Origin: Bufo bufo
Taxonomy: Eukaryota > Chordata > Amphibia > Anura > Bufonidae
Assembly (NCBI RefSeq): GCF_905171765.1
Contig: NC_053389.1
Coordinates: forward strand, 216,510,624 to 216,574,623
DNA: 64,000 nucleotides
Reading direction: 5' to 3'
Positions within the stretch are counted from its first letter, which is position 1. Every line of letters begins with the position of its first letter. The translations under genes were made by a program, and so were the position numbers. Below the pieces are notes generated by a model. It did no database searches, was not told the DNA's origin, and saw only the letters and a list, made by a program, of their open reading frames with translations. Positions 34,152-45,294 of the stretch are shown here, piece after piece.

Positions 34152-35087
34152 GGGCGGTTTTTACGTCTGACCATTGTGGAGCTACTTAATCCCTGATCTT
34201 TGACCAATTGTCTTGTATAGCTGTCATAATTCTAACCAGTATTTTATTATACTGTACAGGCCCCGGCCAAGAGAAAATAATCTTGTTGTTTTACACCACC
34301 GAACAACAAAGGCTGCATTCTTTCCAGTCACTGCACATGTACAAGCTTCACTTAAATATAATTACACTGATTACAATCACACCTGACACTTCCCCATAGG
34401 CATTTCTCCAGCCAACACCGTTCGTGAACAGTGTGAAAGATCTAATTTACAGGCTGGCATCTGACACAAAATATACTAACACCATCATGATATGTATGGT
34501 AAATGTAAGGATAATATGTATAAAATCTAGATCAGACAGAAAATGATGGGCCTAATAGTCCTGTACACACAGCAGACCTGGGGGCATTTGTTAGGTGCCA
34601 ACTGTCATGGCAATCTATAGACGGCCCGCAATCATGGAATGGGTCAGCCATGATGCTACAAGGAAACCGATATACAGTTTTGGACCTGTTTATTATAACG
34701 CTGTATTAAAGGGATATTCCAGTTACATTATTATAACTATTAGATCTGTGGGGGCCCTGCCAATGACAAGAATGGGGGCCCACACCCACTGGAGCCCCGG
34801 TAATGCATACGGCCTGTCCATTCATTTCTATGGGAATTCCAGAGATAGCCACAGCATATGGATATTGGTCAGGATTAGCTTTACATAACATCATGCAACA
34901 AAAAACTGCTGGCATGTACCTGATCTGGGTTATTGCACTTGTAACTGCAGTGCTGATCCCATTCACTTCTGATCATAATGCGTACACCACATTCCCTCGG
35001 TGTGTAACCTGGATTGGCACTTTTTGGAAATCTGATATGATAATCTTATTGCTACACTATTCATTGATAGCCGCAAATAGGAACCAT
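34152..35087. other. Spacer with a partial TTAA MITE
   Basis: At 34706-34709 TTAA is followed by AGGGATATTCCAGTTAC, a tip like other TTAA MITEs, with CCATTCATTTCTATGGGAAT at 34818. No matching right end was found. The remainder has no recognised feature. Confidence 0.5.
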
Positions 35088-35361
35088 GGGGGTCATTTAT
35101 TAAGACCGATGTTTTAGATAACCCCTATAGCTGGTGGTGGATCCGCCGACGTTATAAATAGTGTTGATCACGAATATTCGAATTTAGAATTTTTATCGCG
35201 AATATAGGTAGTTTGAAAATTCGCTAATATTTCGAATATAGTTATATATTCGTAATTTCGTTTTTTTTTTTCCCTTTTTTTATTCGATTTTTTTTTTTTA
35301 ATCAGTACACATGATCCCTCCCTGCTTCTAGCTTGTGGGCCAATAAGAAGGCTGCAATATA

Positions 35362-36924
35362 CAGGGAGTGCAGGATTATTAGGCAAATGAGTATTTTGAC
35401 CACATCATCCTCTTTATGCATGTTGTCTTACTCCAAGCTGTATAGGCTCGAAAGCCTACTACCAATTAAGCATATTAGGTGATGTGCATCTCTGTAATGA
35501 GAAGGGGTGTGGTCTAATGACATCAACACCCTATATTAGGTGTGCATAATTATTAGGCAACTTCCTTTCCTTTGGCAAAATGGGTCAAAAGAAGGACTTG
35601 ACAGGCTCAGAAAAGTCAAAAATAGTGAGATATCTTGCAGAGGGATGCAGCACTCTTAAAATTGCAAAGCTTCTGAAGCGTGATCATCGAACAATCAAGC
35701 GTTTCATTCAAAATAGTCAACAGGGTCACAAGAAGCGTGTGGAAAAACCAAGGCGCAAAATAACTGCCCATGAACTGAGAAAAGTCAAGCGTGCAGCTGC
35801 CAAGATGCCACTTGCCACCAGTTTGGCCATATTTCAGAGCTGCAATATCACTGGAGTGCCCAAAAGCACAAGGTGTGCAATACTCATAGACATGGCCAAG
35901 GTAAGAAAGGCTGAAAGACGACCACCACTGAACAAGACACACAAGCTGAAACGTCAAGACTGGGCCAAGAAATATCTCAAGACTGATTTTTCTAAGGTTT
36001 TATGGACTGATGAAATGAGAGTGAGTCTTGATGGGCCAGATGGATGGGCCCGTGGCTGGATTGGTAAAGGGCAGAGAGCTCCAGTCCGACTCAGACGCCA
36101 GCAAGGTGGAGGTGGAGTACTGGTTTGGGCTGGTATCATCAAAGATGAGCTTGTGGGGCCTTTTCGGGTTGAGGATGGAGTCAAGCTCAACTCCCAGTCC
36201 TACTGCCAGTTTCTGGAAGACACCTTCTTCAAGCAGTGGTACAGGAAGAAGTCTGCATCCTTCAAGAAAAACATGATTTTCATGCAGGACAATGCTCCAT
36301 CACACGCGTCCAAGTACTCCACAGCGTGGCTGGCAAGAAAGGGTATAAAAGAAGAAAATCTAATGACATGGCCTCCTTGTTCACCTGATCTGAACCCCAT
36401 TGAGAACCTGTGGTCCATCATCAAATGTGAGATTTACAAGGAGGGAAAACAGTACACCTCTCTGAACAGTGTCTGGGAGGCTGTGGTTGCTGCTGCATGC
36501 AATGTTGATGGTGAACAGATCAAAACACTGACAGAATCCATGGATGGCAGGCTTTTGAGTGTTCTTGCAAAGAAAGGTGGCTATATTGGTCACTGATTTG
36601 TTTTTGTTTTGTTTTTGAATGTCAGAAATGTATATTTTTGAATGTTGAGATGTTATATTGGTTTCACTGGTAAAAATAAATAATTGAAATGGGTATATAT
36701 TTGTTTTTTGTTAAGTTGCCTAATAATTATGCACAGTAATAGTCACCTGCACACACAGATATCCCCCTAAAATAGCTAAAACTAAAAACAAACTAAAAAC
36801 TACTTCCAAAAATATTCAGCTTTGATATTAATGAGTTTTTTGGGTTCATTGAGAACATGGTTGTTGTTCAATAATAAAATTAATCCTCAAAAATACAACT
36901 TGCCTAATAATTCTGCACTCCCTG
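35362..36924 (+). mobile_element. Tc1/mariner DD37E element, apparently complete
   Basis: Ends CAGGGAGTGCAGGATTATTA and, in reverse, CAGGGAGTGCAGAATTATTA differ at one base. TA stands at 35360-35361 and 36925-36926. Internal TTATTAGGCAA motifs lie at about 35550 and, reversed, at 36714. It contains one uninterrupted transposase frame. Confidence 0.95.
35580..36596 (+). CDS. Tc1/mariner-type transposase (DD37E), intact frame
   Basis: A 338-residue open frame, the usual length for the superfamily, starting at ATG 35580 (MGQKKDLTGSEKSKIVRYL). An N-terminal helix-turn-helix (residues about 8-50, IAKLLKRDHRTIKRFIQ) and a second DNA-binding domain (about 55-115, RKITAHELRKVKRAA) precede the catalytic core. 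The acidic residues are D144 in LWTDEMRVSLDG, D237 in FMQDNAPSHAS and E275 in [12 protein letters not shown]. The last two are separated by 37 residues, giving DD37E, the spacing of the Traveler group; the group name is my inference. The enzyme would bind the inverted ends, excise the element and insert it at TA. There is no stop or frameshift, so the insertion is recent and possibly competent. No splice sites are needed. Confidence 0.93.
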   Translation: MGQKKDLTGSEKSKIVRYLAEGCSTLKIAKLLKRDHRTIKRFIQNSQQGHKKRVEKPRRKITAHELRKVKRAAAKMPLATSLAIFQSCNITGVPKSTRCAILIDMAKVRKAERRPPLNKTHKLKRQDWAKKYLKTDFSKVLWTDEMRVSLDGPDGWARGWIGKGQRAPVRLRRQQGGGGVLVWAGIIKDELVGPFRVEDGVKLNSQSYCQFLEDTFFKQWYRKKSASFKKNMIFMQDNAPSHASKYSTAWLARKGIKEENLMTWPPCSPDLNPIENLWSIIKCEIYKEGKQYTSLNSVWEAVVAAACNVDGEQIKTLTESMDGRLLSVLAKKGGYIGH

Positions 36925-37340
36925 TACTTGGCTTTAGGAGTAGTAGTGTTTGCGAATTTTGCTCTATATTCGTTTTTTTCGAATATTCGCTATATTGCTA
37001 CAGATTCTTGTTTTAGAATATTACGAATATTCGAAAAAACGAAGTTATAGCAATATAGCGAATATTCAAAAAAAAATCGAATATAGAGCAATTTAGCTAA
37101 TATAGTGCTATAATCTTCTTTGTCTAATAGTTGTACGTTGAAAAATTCGCAATAAAAAATTTGAATCCGAAAATTCAAATTCCGAAAATTTGCATATTAC
37201 ACAATCATTACCTTGCCAATTTTTCGAGTAAAAAAATCGTGAATTTTCGAATTTGCGAATATTCGATGAATATTCTACAAAATATTCGCGAAATATCGCG
37301 AATTCGAATATGACCCCTGCCGCTCATCACTAGTTATAAA

Positions 37341-37730
37341 GAGATGTCGGCCTCTAAATAACTTCGGCGCATCCACCACCAGTCTAAATGTAAGACAGCT
37401 TCCTAGCTGTCTTACATTTAGACCATTTTCTGAACCTAAAACAGACTTAAAAAAATGATAAATGAGAGGAGCCTCCCGGCCCGTCCAAGCCACACACACC
37501 CTTCTTTAGACCTGGCGTGAGCAGGGAAAAGTCGCAGATTGCAGCGCAAATAACCTTTGCGACATAATCTGCGACAGATATATGCTAGAAAACTGGCGTA
37601 TATCATTTAGTTAATGACCCCCTATATTTTTAAACCCGGTTCATGTTTGTTGCTCTCCCTACAGATACAAAGAGAGGACACTTTTGCTATTATCTTTCTC
37701 AACCTCTTATATACAGTATATAAAATATCT
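37341..37730. other. MITE right half and unassigned spacer
   Basis: Up to 37622 this is the outer MITE, with the AAATGTAAGACAGCT hairpin at 37386-37423. From 37625 to 37730 no feature was seen. Confidence 0.5.
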
Positions 37731-37738
37731 CTAGGACG

Positions 37739-38016
37739 CAGTGGCGTACATAGAGATGTAAGGGCCCCTTAGCAAAGATCAAATCAGGCCCCCCATACAG
37801 GACAGAAGGGTTTCTGCCTAAACCCTTTTCAATGACCCTTGGTCCTTTTTTTCCACTGCCTCGTTTGCTAAAAGTTGTTTCTTTAGACTAGAGGGTAGAG
37901 TCCTTACCAAGTTTTCACCCCTAGTAGAAGAGGAGATGATCCCAACTGGGCCCCCTCTTGCTCTGGGCCCCATAGCAGTCGCATGGTCTGCTGCTATGGT
38001 AGTTACGCCCTTCCTG
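37739..38016. mobile_element. hAT-type MITE, 278 bp
   Basis: CTAGGACG at 37731-37738 and 38017-38024 is an exact 8-bp duplication. The left end is CAGTGGCGTACATAGAG; the right end in reverse is CAGGAAGGGCGTAACTACC, partly diverged. GGGCCCC motifs flank the centre. Confidence 0.9.
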
Positions 38017-38214
38017 CTAGGACGTACTGTTCTTGAGATATTCACCAAAAATTTATTAGCCAATAGGAGCTCACAGGTTCTTCACTCATATCCTAACTGC
38101 CATACACACAGTCACATGACCCTTATTATCTTACAGAAGCTTGCAAGTCCTTCAGTCTTGACATACACACAGTTTTACACCAGGTTTCCATTATAACCCA
38201 GCCATTTTTCTTCA

Positions 38215-38965
38215 CTGTTAAGGGGACGTGTTGCTGTGGAGGTCACTGTTAAGGGAGAAGGCCACTGTAGAGGTCACTGCTAAGGGGGTAGGCCACTGTG
38301 GGGATCACTGATAAGGGGCGGGCAGCTATGGAGGTCACTGTGAAGTAGTGGGGAGCTGTGGAGGTCACAGTTAAAGGGCAGGCTGCTGTGGAGGTCACTG
38401 TTAGGGGGGAGTGGCATTGTGGAAGTCAGTGTTAAGGGCGTTTGCTGCTGTGGAGGTCACTGTTAAGGGGGCTGGCTCTGTGGAGTTACAGTTAAGGGGG
38501 CGAGTGCTGTGTAGGTCACTGTTAAGGGGGAAGGTCACTATAGAGGTCACTGTTAAGGGGGCAGGCCACTGTGGAAGTCACTGATAAGGGGGCGGGCAGC
38601 TATGGAGGTCACTGTGAAGGAGTGGGGAGCTGTGGACAAGAATAGGACATGCTATATTTTTTTTGCTGGGCGACGGAACGGATCAAAGGATGCGGACAGC
38701 ACATGGAGTGCTGTCTGCATCTTTTGCGGCCCCATTGAAGTGAATGGGTCCGCACCCGAGCCGCAAAAACTGCGGCTCGGATGCGGACCCGAACTACGGT
38801 CCTGTGCATGAGGCCTTAAGGGAACGGGGTGCTGTGGAGGTCACAGTTAAGGAAGCGGGGTTCTGTGTAGGTCAATATTAAGGGGGTGGAGAGCTGTGGG
38901 GTCACAGTTAAGGTGGTGGGCCACTGTGGAGGTCCCTGTTAAGGGGGTGGGACACTGTGGAGGTC
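38215..38965 (+). repeat. About 42-bp minisatellite (GTGGAGGTCACTGTTAAGGGG)
   Basis: Some 14 or more diverged units containing GCTGTGGAGGTCACTGTTAA. The array is interrupted by a Harbinger MITE fragment at 38637-38815. Confidence 0.88.
38637..38815. mobile_element. Harbinger MITE fragment inside the minisatellite
   Basis: Begins within AAGAATAGGACATGC and ends with GTGCATGAGGCC followed by TTA (38816-38818). CCCATTGAAGTGAATGGG lies at about 38732. The left terminus is absent. Confidence 0.7.
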
Positions 38966-39765
38966 AGTATTATTGGGGACATACGGATATCTTTTAATCA
39001 CACACAAAAATTAAATGAAATATTCGAAATATACCCATGCGAAGCCGGGTCATTCTGCTAGTGCACTCAAATATTTTGGCAGCAGAGCCTGGTTGGATAG
39101 AGGTTGGCATTTGTTACTATGAGTATTAGTTCATTTGTCCTGAACTGTATTTTACTTTCGGCATAGCATTGAGGCTGAGAGTCCAATTGCCTTAGTGATT
39201 TTGGCTATTTGCCTTGCTCTGATTAGTTAGGACTGTCCTGTCATCAGTAGGAGGAGAGCAATGCCCAGCATTCCATATTGTTGGCGCATCCTTTATCAGT
39301 GCCATCCCAGCAATTGAATATGTATTTTATTAATTGGCCCCTGATGAAGCTGCTTAGCAGAAACATGTCTAGTTTAGAATTAGGTAGGATGACATTCAGT
39401 ATATACAATGACTTCTCTTTCTTCTCCTTTTGTGTGTATTATGGCTAGCTTTTCTCTACAGGGACACTTCATCATCTCTGCTCAGTATAAAGGTATTTGT
39501 AACAACCCTGGTTGTACACAAGACCACAGAACTGGACTTCACCTATAGCAGATACCTTTCCTAACTGTGGCTTCTCGTACTCCGATACACCCAGGACTTA
39601 CAGTAGGGCTGAATTTGCATGGAACAGCCTGTCGGATCTCAGAATGAAGATGTGAACAAAGCCTAACACAAAGGAGTTAGCAAACTCAAAGTTTAGAATA
39701 TATCTGCCCTGCAGTCTCAAATGCTACTGTCAACAATTCTGGACAAAAGAATTGCTTCTATTTGA
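38966..39765. other. Unassigned sequence with one hairpin motif
   Basis: No reading frame or termini recognised. The hairpin with GAAACATGT at 39338-39371 is listed separately. Confidence 0.5.
39338..39371 (+). other. Hairpin followed by GAAACATGT
   Basis: CCCCTGATGAAG, then CTGC TTA GCAG, then AAACATGTCTAG. Same plan as 9837-9873 with a different stem. Confidence 0.55.
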
Positions 39766-39913
39766 TTAACCCTTTCCCGACCAGCGCCCTAATAGTATGG
39801 TGCTGTCCGGGTTTTTAAAGATGGCGCCCGCTCCTGAGTGCTTCCGTGGTGCCACAATGCCACCCCCCCCTAACAGGGTGACCTGCTGTTTCTTATAACA
39901 GACACCAATAGCT

Positions 39914-40103
39914 AATGTCCGCAACCGGCAGTAATGCCGATCGCGGACATTTAACCCCTCATATGCCGTGCTTAATTCTGACCATGGCATCTGAGCGCGT
40001 TAAACACCGGGTGTGGCAGCAGCCCCTGTCTTTGTGAATGACAGGAGGCTGCTGCATAGTATTTCCTATGGAGCCCTTGCCTGTAATAGGGCTCCATAGG
40101 AAA
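39914..40103. other. Series of subterminal hairpins
   Basis: A nested stem AATGTCCGC/GCGGACATT with inner CGGCA/TGCCG at 39914-39951, an imperfect AGCAGCC...GGCTGCT stem at about 40018-40054, and a perfect 15-bp stem (TTTCCTATGGAGCCC) at 40062-40103. Confidence 0.88.
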
Positions 40104-40616
40104 CTAGCAATTTTCTCATAAACTCCAATGCTAGTGCATTGGGGTCTATGAAAATAGCAATCTAATGATTGCTTGTTATAAGTGTAAAATAAATAAATAA
40201 ATACAGTTTTTAAAAAATAAAAAAATATAAAAAAACATAAAAATTCAAATCACCCCCCTTTTCCCAAAAGAAAATCAAAAGAATGCCCATAGTATCAAAA
40301 TATATTCCCCATACGGCAAACAGCAAAATGGAAAAAAGCATCAAAATGGCCAATTCGCCGTTTTTAGCCTCTTCATTCTCTACAAAAAAATTACATAACA
40401 AGTGATCAAAAAGTCATACACACCTCAGAATTGGTATCAATAAAAAGTTCAGATCGCTCCGCAAAAAATGAGCCCCACACACAGCTTTGTACACATAATT
40501 ACAAAAAAGTTATTGGGGTCAAAATATGGCTATGAAAAAATAAAAACGATTTTCAAAACGCATGAAAAACTATACATATAAAGGTATCACCGGATTCATA
40601 CTGACCTGTAGAATTA

Positions 40617-41003
40617 GGCCTCATGCACACGACCGTTGGGCAGCCGTGGCCGTATTAAGGCCCGCAAACAGCGGGTCGGCAATCCACGGCCGCTGGCCGT
40701 GTGCACCACGCATCACGGATGCGGACCCATTCACTTGAATAGGTCCGCAATTCCGGAGATGCGGAACGAAGTCACGGAACGGAACACCTGAAGCACTACG
40801 GAGTGCTTCCATGGTATTTTTTTCCGTTGTTCCGCACCGCAAATAAATATGACGTCTTATTTTTTTCGCGGTGCGGACAGACCACGGACCCATTAAAGTT
40901 GAAAGGGTCCGGCCCGCTGCACAGATGTTGCCCGTGCATTGGGGACCGCAATTGCTGTCCCCAATGCATGGAATGGCTGCACAACGGCCGTGTGCATGCG
41001 GCC
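40617..41003. mobile_element. Harbinger-type MITE inside the piggyBac-like element
   Basis: Ends GGCCTCATGCACACGACCG and, in reverse, GGCCGCATGCACACGGCCG; left flank TTA, right flank TAA. GAAGCACTACGGAGTGCTTC forms a central palindrome at about 40790. Confidence 0.85.
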
Positions 41004-41271
41004 TAAAAGTAACTGGTCCATTTTATCGCACATCGAACGTCGTAAATAAAAAACTGTAAAACTGTGGTGGAATTGCTTTTTTTTTGCAATTTCACCTCAT
41101 TTGGAATTTTTTCCCCGCTTCCCACTACATCTTATGCACTATTAAATGGTGGTGTTGTAAAGTACAACTTGTCCTGCAAAAAACAAGCCCAAACGGTTAT
41201 GGCTCTGGGAATTTAGGAAGCGCAAAATGAAAACGCAAAAACAAAAAAACCTCCGGGGTAGAAAGGGTTAA

Positions 41272-41630
41272 ATTGGGACTTCTGCCAACTAGTACTGCAA
41301 AATAAAAGACAAGCAGAAAATAGGGTTGACAAATACTGCTTCAGTACAAGGTGGAAATCAAGATTAGGTACCTCGAGGAATCGTCTCTAAGTTGAACAAG
41401 TACATGAATTACTATGACTAAGGACGGACTATACACATTAGATAATTATTGGGCAAACCTGCCAATTTAATGGCGATTTAACTGATGTGTATGGTGGTGC
41501 CTCAACTCTAGGGAAAAAAAAGGGGTAGGACATATTGGATTCAGCATGTCTAATTCTTTTGATTTAATGAGAGCTAAGCTGCAACCAAAGGTTGTTGGCA
41601 GTGGCATACTCCCCTTTCTATTGAAAACAC
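41272..41630. other. Unassigned spacer
   Basis: No coding or repeat feature recognised. Confidence 0.5.
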
Positions 41631-41638
41631 ATGAACAG

Positions 41639-43697
41639 TAGTGTTGAGCGCGAATATTCGAATATCGAAATTTTTTCGCGAATATCGGCACTTCGCTAAT
41701 TCGCGAATATTTCGAATATAGTGTTATAAATTCGATTTTTCGAATATTCGTTTTTTTTTGTTTTTTTTTAATTGTTATATTTTTTTCTTTCTCACTTCCC
41801 TAAAGTTGTTCTTACCTGTCCTTTGGATTCCTGGCTGCTCCAGTCAGTGCCCGTTGCCGCTTCTGCCGACTTCCGTGCTCATGGAGCGTCCCCATCACCA
41901 TGGGAACGTCTCCATATACTAGAATGTACTGTCGGATTTGAGAATTACGTGAAAAATCGGAATTCGATTATTTCAAGTTATAATACTCGAATTTCGATTT
42001 TAACTTAGCACTGCTATATTTAATTCTAGCCTAATATGGAATATAGCAGTGCTAAGTTAAAATCGAAATTCGATTATTATAACTTTAATTTTTTTTTTTT
42101 TATTGTTATATTTTTTTCTTTCCCACTTCCCTAAAGTTGTTCTTACCTGTCCTTTGGATTCCTGGCTTCCTGGCTGCTCCAGTCAGTGCCCGTTGCCGCT
42201 TCTGCCGACTTCCGTGCTCATGGAGCGTCCCCATCACCATGGGAACGTCTCCATATACTAGAATGTACTGTCGGATTTGAGAATTACGTGAAAAATTGCA
42301 ATTCGATTATTTCAAGTTATAATAATCGAATTTCGATTTTAACTTAGCACTGCTATATTTAATTCTAGCCTAATATGGAATATAGCAGTGCTAAGTTAAA
42401 ATCGAAATTCGATTATTATAACTTGAATTAATCGAATTGCGATTTCAACTTGGACCTGGTTTACTATGGTTGGCTTGGTAGAATTAGCGAATATGACTAA
42501 TGTATTCGTCATATTCCACAAAACGAAGATAACGAATGTATTCGTCATATTCCACAAAACGAAGATAACGAAGTATTCTGCATCTTCATTTTAGCTACCT
42601 ATTCATCAACTTCGCTAATTCTAGCAATCATATAGGAAAGTTTACTATAGAGACAGCTAAGTTTAATTCGCTATGCGATTATATGACTGCTTTTTAAAAA
42701 AAAAAAATAGAATAATTATAATACCTGATAATTATTATAATTATTCTATTTATAAAAAAAAGCTAAGTAATATAATCGCATAGCGAATTAAACTTAGCTG
42801 TCTCTATAGTAAACTTTCCTATATGATTGCTAGAATTAGCGAAGTTGATGAATAGGTAGCTAAAACGAAGATGCAGAATACTTCGTTATCTTCGTTTTGT
42901 GGAATATGACGAATACATTCGTTATATTCGTTTTGTGGAATATGACGAATACATTCGTCATATTCGCTAATTCTACCAAGCCAACCATAGTAAACCAGGT
43001 CCAAGTTGAAATCGCAATTCGATTAATTCAAGTTATAATAATCAAATTTCGATTTTAACTTAGCACTGCTATATTCCATATTAGGCTAGAATTAAATATA
43101 GCAGTGCTAAGTTAAAATCGAAATTCGATTATTATAACTTGAAATAATCGAATTGCGATTTTTCACGTAATTCTCAAATCCGACAGTACATTCTAGTATA
43201 TGGAGACGTTCCAATGGTGATGGGGACGCTCCATGAGCACGGAAGTCGGCAGAAGCGGCAACGGGCACTGACTGGAGCAGCCAGGAAGCCAGGAATGCAA
43301 AGTACAGGTAAGAACAACTTTAGGGAAGTGGGAAAGAAAAAAATATAACAATAAAAAAAAAAAAATTAAAAAAAAATTCAAGTTATAATAATCGAATTTC
43401 GATTTTAACTTAGCACTGCTATATTCCATATTAAGCTAGAATTAACAAATATGGAATATAGCAGTGCTAAGTTAAAATCGAAATTCGATTATTATAACTT
43501 GAATTAATCGCATTGCTATTTCAATAGGAGAGTAGCCTTTAAGTTAAAATCGCAATACGCGATTATTTAAATCGCATATTAATCGCGATAACAAGAATAA
43601 TGACGAATATTCAATTTTGACGAATATAAAACGAATATTCTATCGAATATTCGCGAATTTCGTCGAAATCGAATATGGTACCTGCCGCTCATCACTA
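41639..43697. mobile_element. Fold-back hAT-type element, exact 8-bp duplication
   Basis: ATGAACAG stands at 41631-41638 and 43698-43705. Ends are TAGTGTTGAGCGCGAATATT and, in reverse, TAGTGATGAGCGGCAGG. The 2-kb body is almost entirely palindromic. A block with GTTGTTCTTACCTGTCC and GCGTCCCCATCACCATGG occurs at about 41800-41950 and 42130-42295, then inverted at 43165-43325. AATTCGATTATTATAACTT recurs on both sides of the centre. The axis lies near 42700-42740. No coding sequence. Confidence 0.93.
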
Positions 43698-43815
43698 ATG
43701 AACAGTTGATGGTGTATGGCGTCTTTAAGAAGAATAGCTGTTGAGTAGAGTCATAGGTGTGCGCAGCCTATTGCATTAGGGTGTGCACCCTAAAGCACAA
43801 ACACACGCCGCGCGC

Positions 43816-43862
<47 letters not shown>

Positions 43863-43879
43863 CATACACACACATATAT

Positions 43880-44215
43880 ATACACACACACAAATACACT
43901 AAGGGGTATCAGGGTACATTATTATACAGGAGTAATATAACTAAGGAGGGCTATCATGGACATTATACAGGGGTAATATAACTTATATTATATAAGTTAT
44001 ATTACCCCTTCATCATGTCCCCTGAGATAGCCCTCCTCAGTTATATTACCCTTGTATAATAATGTACCCTAATACCCCTTAGTTTTACCCCCTGTATAAT
44101 TTACCCTGATCCTTCAGTTATATTACCCCCTGTAATTTACCCTGATACCCCTCAGTTATACAGTATCATATAACTGAGGGGTATCAGGGTACATTATACA
44201 GGGGTGTAATTGAGG
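43880..44215. repeat. Inverted minisatellite (GGGGTATCAGGGTACATTATA)
   Basis: Units with CAGGGTACATTAT, CAGGAGTAATATAACT and their reverse complements alternate, with an axis at the TATATTATATAAGT stretch near 43984. It differs wholly from the minisatellite of copy A. Confidence 0.85.
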
Positions 44216-44337
44216 AGGGGTAGCAAGCAGCAGGGAACATACAGGGCAGATTCCAGTGGTGTAGCGTGGGTTGTTAGCACCCGGGGCAAGCCAAGTATTT
44301 CTCCCCCCAATCTGTGGACACGCCCCTTTTTACAAAT

Positions 44338-44560
44338 AATGCAGATGTCACCTGCAGTCCTATGTAACACCACAGATAACACAGTGATAACTGAGTACAG
44401 ATAGTGTAGCAGATATCACCTGCAGTCCTATGTAACACCACAGATAACACAGTGATAACTGAGTACAGATAATGTAGCAGATGTCACCTGCAGTCCTATG
44501 TAATACCACAGATGACACAGTGGTAACTCTCTGAGTACAGATAATGTAGTAGATAGGTAT
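44338..44560 (+). repeat. 68-bp tandem repeat
   Basis: CACCTGCAGTCCTATGTAA recurs at 44349, 44417 and 44485. About three and a half units. Confidence 0.9.
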
Positions 44561-44984
44561 GAGGCCCCAGAATTCAGAACACGTACAGTGTGACCTGAAG
44601 TCTGGGACCGGACTGCGGCAGTGTGGGCTAAATCCTATAGCCCTCCCCCAGATATGTGGATGGACATTACATATAATGGTGCACACTATACAGTAGAGTA
44701 CAGCAGCACACACCTGTTACATCCAGTGACGTCTCCTGTGATGTAGACCTTCCTCAACGTCTTCATTCGGAGATAAGACCGCCATGATACCTTCTTTCAG
44801 CCGCGTCTCTGCAGAGTTTCACAGAAAAATGTTTAGATTTCTCACTTTACTATCATCCTCAGATAACAGACCTCCCCTCCACCCGTAGTGCCCATAAGTA
44901 TAATGCCCTCCGTATAATTATAATATATACTGGCCCCTCTGTGTTGTTATTATTCTTAATATTATAATGGCCCCCTCTGTATTA

Positions 44985-45277
44985 GGCTCCATTCACACGT
45001 CCGCAAAATGTGTCCGCATCCATTCTGCAATTGTGCGGAACGGGTGCGGACCCATGCATTCTCCATGGGGACGGAATGGATGCGGAAAGCACACAGTGTG
45101 CTCTTCGCATCCGCATTTCCGGAGCGGCCTGCCGAACTTCCGGTCCGCGGCTCTGGAAAAAAAATAGAACATGTCCTATTCTTGTCCGCAGCTGTGGACA
45201 AAAATAGGCTGTTCTATGGGGGTGCCTGGCGGGTGTGTTGCGGATCCGCAAAACACTGCGAACTTGTGAACGAACCC
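44985..45277. mobile_element. Harbinger-type MITE inside hAT copy B
   Basis: Ends GGCTCCATTCACACGTCCG and, in reverse, GGGTTCGTTCACAAGTTCG. Left flank TTA, right flank TAA. AATAGAACATGTCCTATTC lies at about 45162. Confidence 0.8.
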
Positions 45278-45294
45278 TAATAGTAATAATTATG

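Larger units (their letters stand above)
35159..37332. mobile_element. hAT-type AT-rich element with exact 8-bp duplication
   Basis: Ends TAGTGTTGATCACGAATATT and, in reverse, TAGTGATGAGCGGCAGGGG. GTTATAAA stands at 35151-35158 and 37333-37340. The body, minus the nested Tc1, is about 610 bp of CGAATATTCG-rich palindromic DNA. It belongs with 41639-43697. Confidence 0.92.
35088..37622. mobile_element. MITE (GGGGGTCATTTATTAA ends) carrying two nested elements
   Basis: Left end GGGGGTCATTTATTAAGACC and right end, in reverse, GGGGGTCATTAACTAAATG. Its own sequence is only about 360 bp, including a perfect 15-bp-stem hairpin at 37386-37423. The flank after the right end is TA; the left flank is AT, so the duplication is unclear. 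Related to 14097-14317. Confidence 0.65.
39770..41267 (+). mobile_element. piggyBac-like non-autonomous element, both ends present
   Basis: TTAA stands at 39766-39769 and 41268-41271. The left tip is CCCTTTCCCGACC; the right tip in reverse is CCCTTTCTACCCCGG. The left half has serial hairpins. The right half is A/T-rich with AAGTGATCAAAAAGTCATAC and TGAGCCCCACAC, as in the repeats at 18600-19198. A Harbinger MITE is nested at 40617-41003. Confidence 0.85.

Noticed and set aside
44256..44300. CAGTGGTGTAGCGTGGG as a hAT left tip inside copy B
   Set aside because: No matching right end or 8-bp duplication found before the end of copy B.
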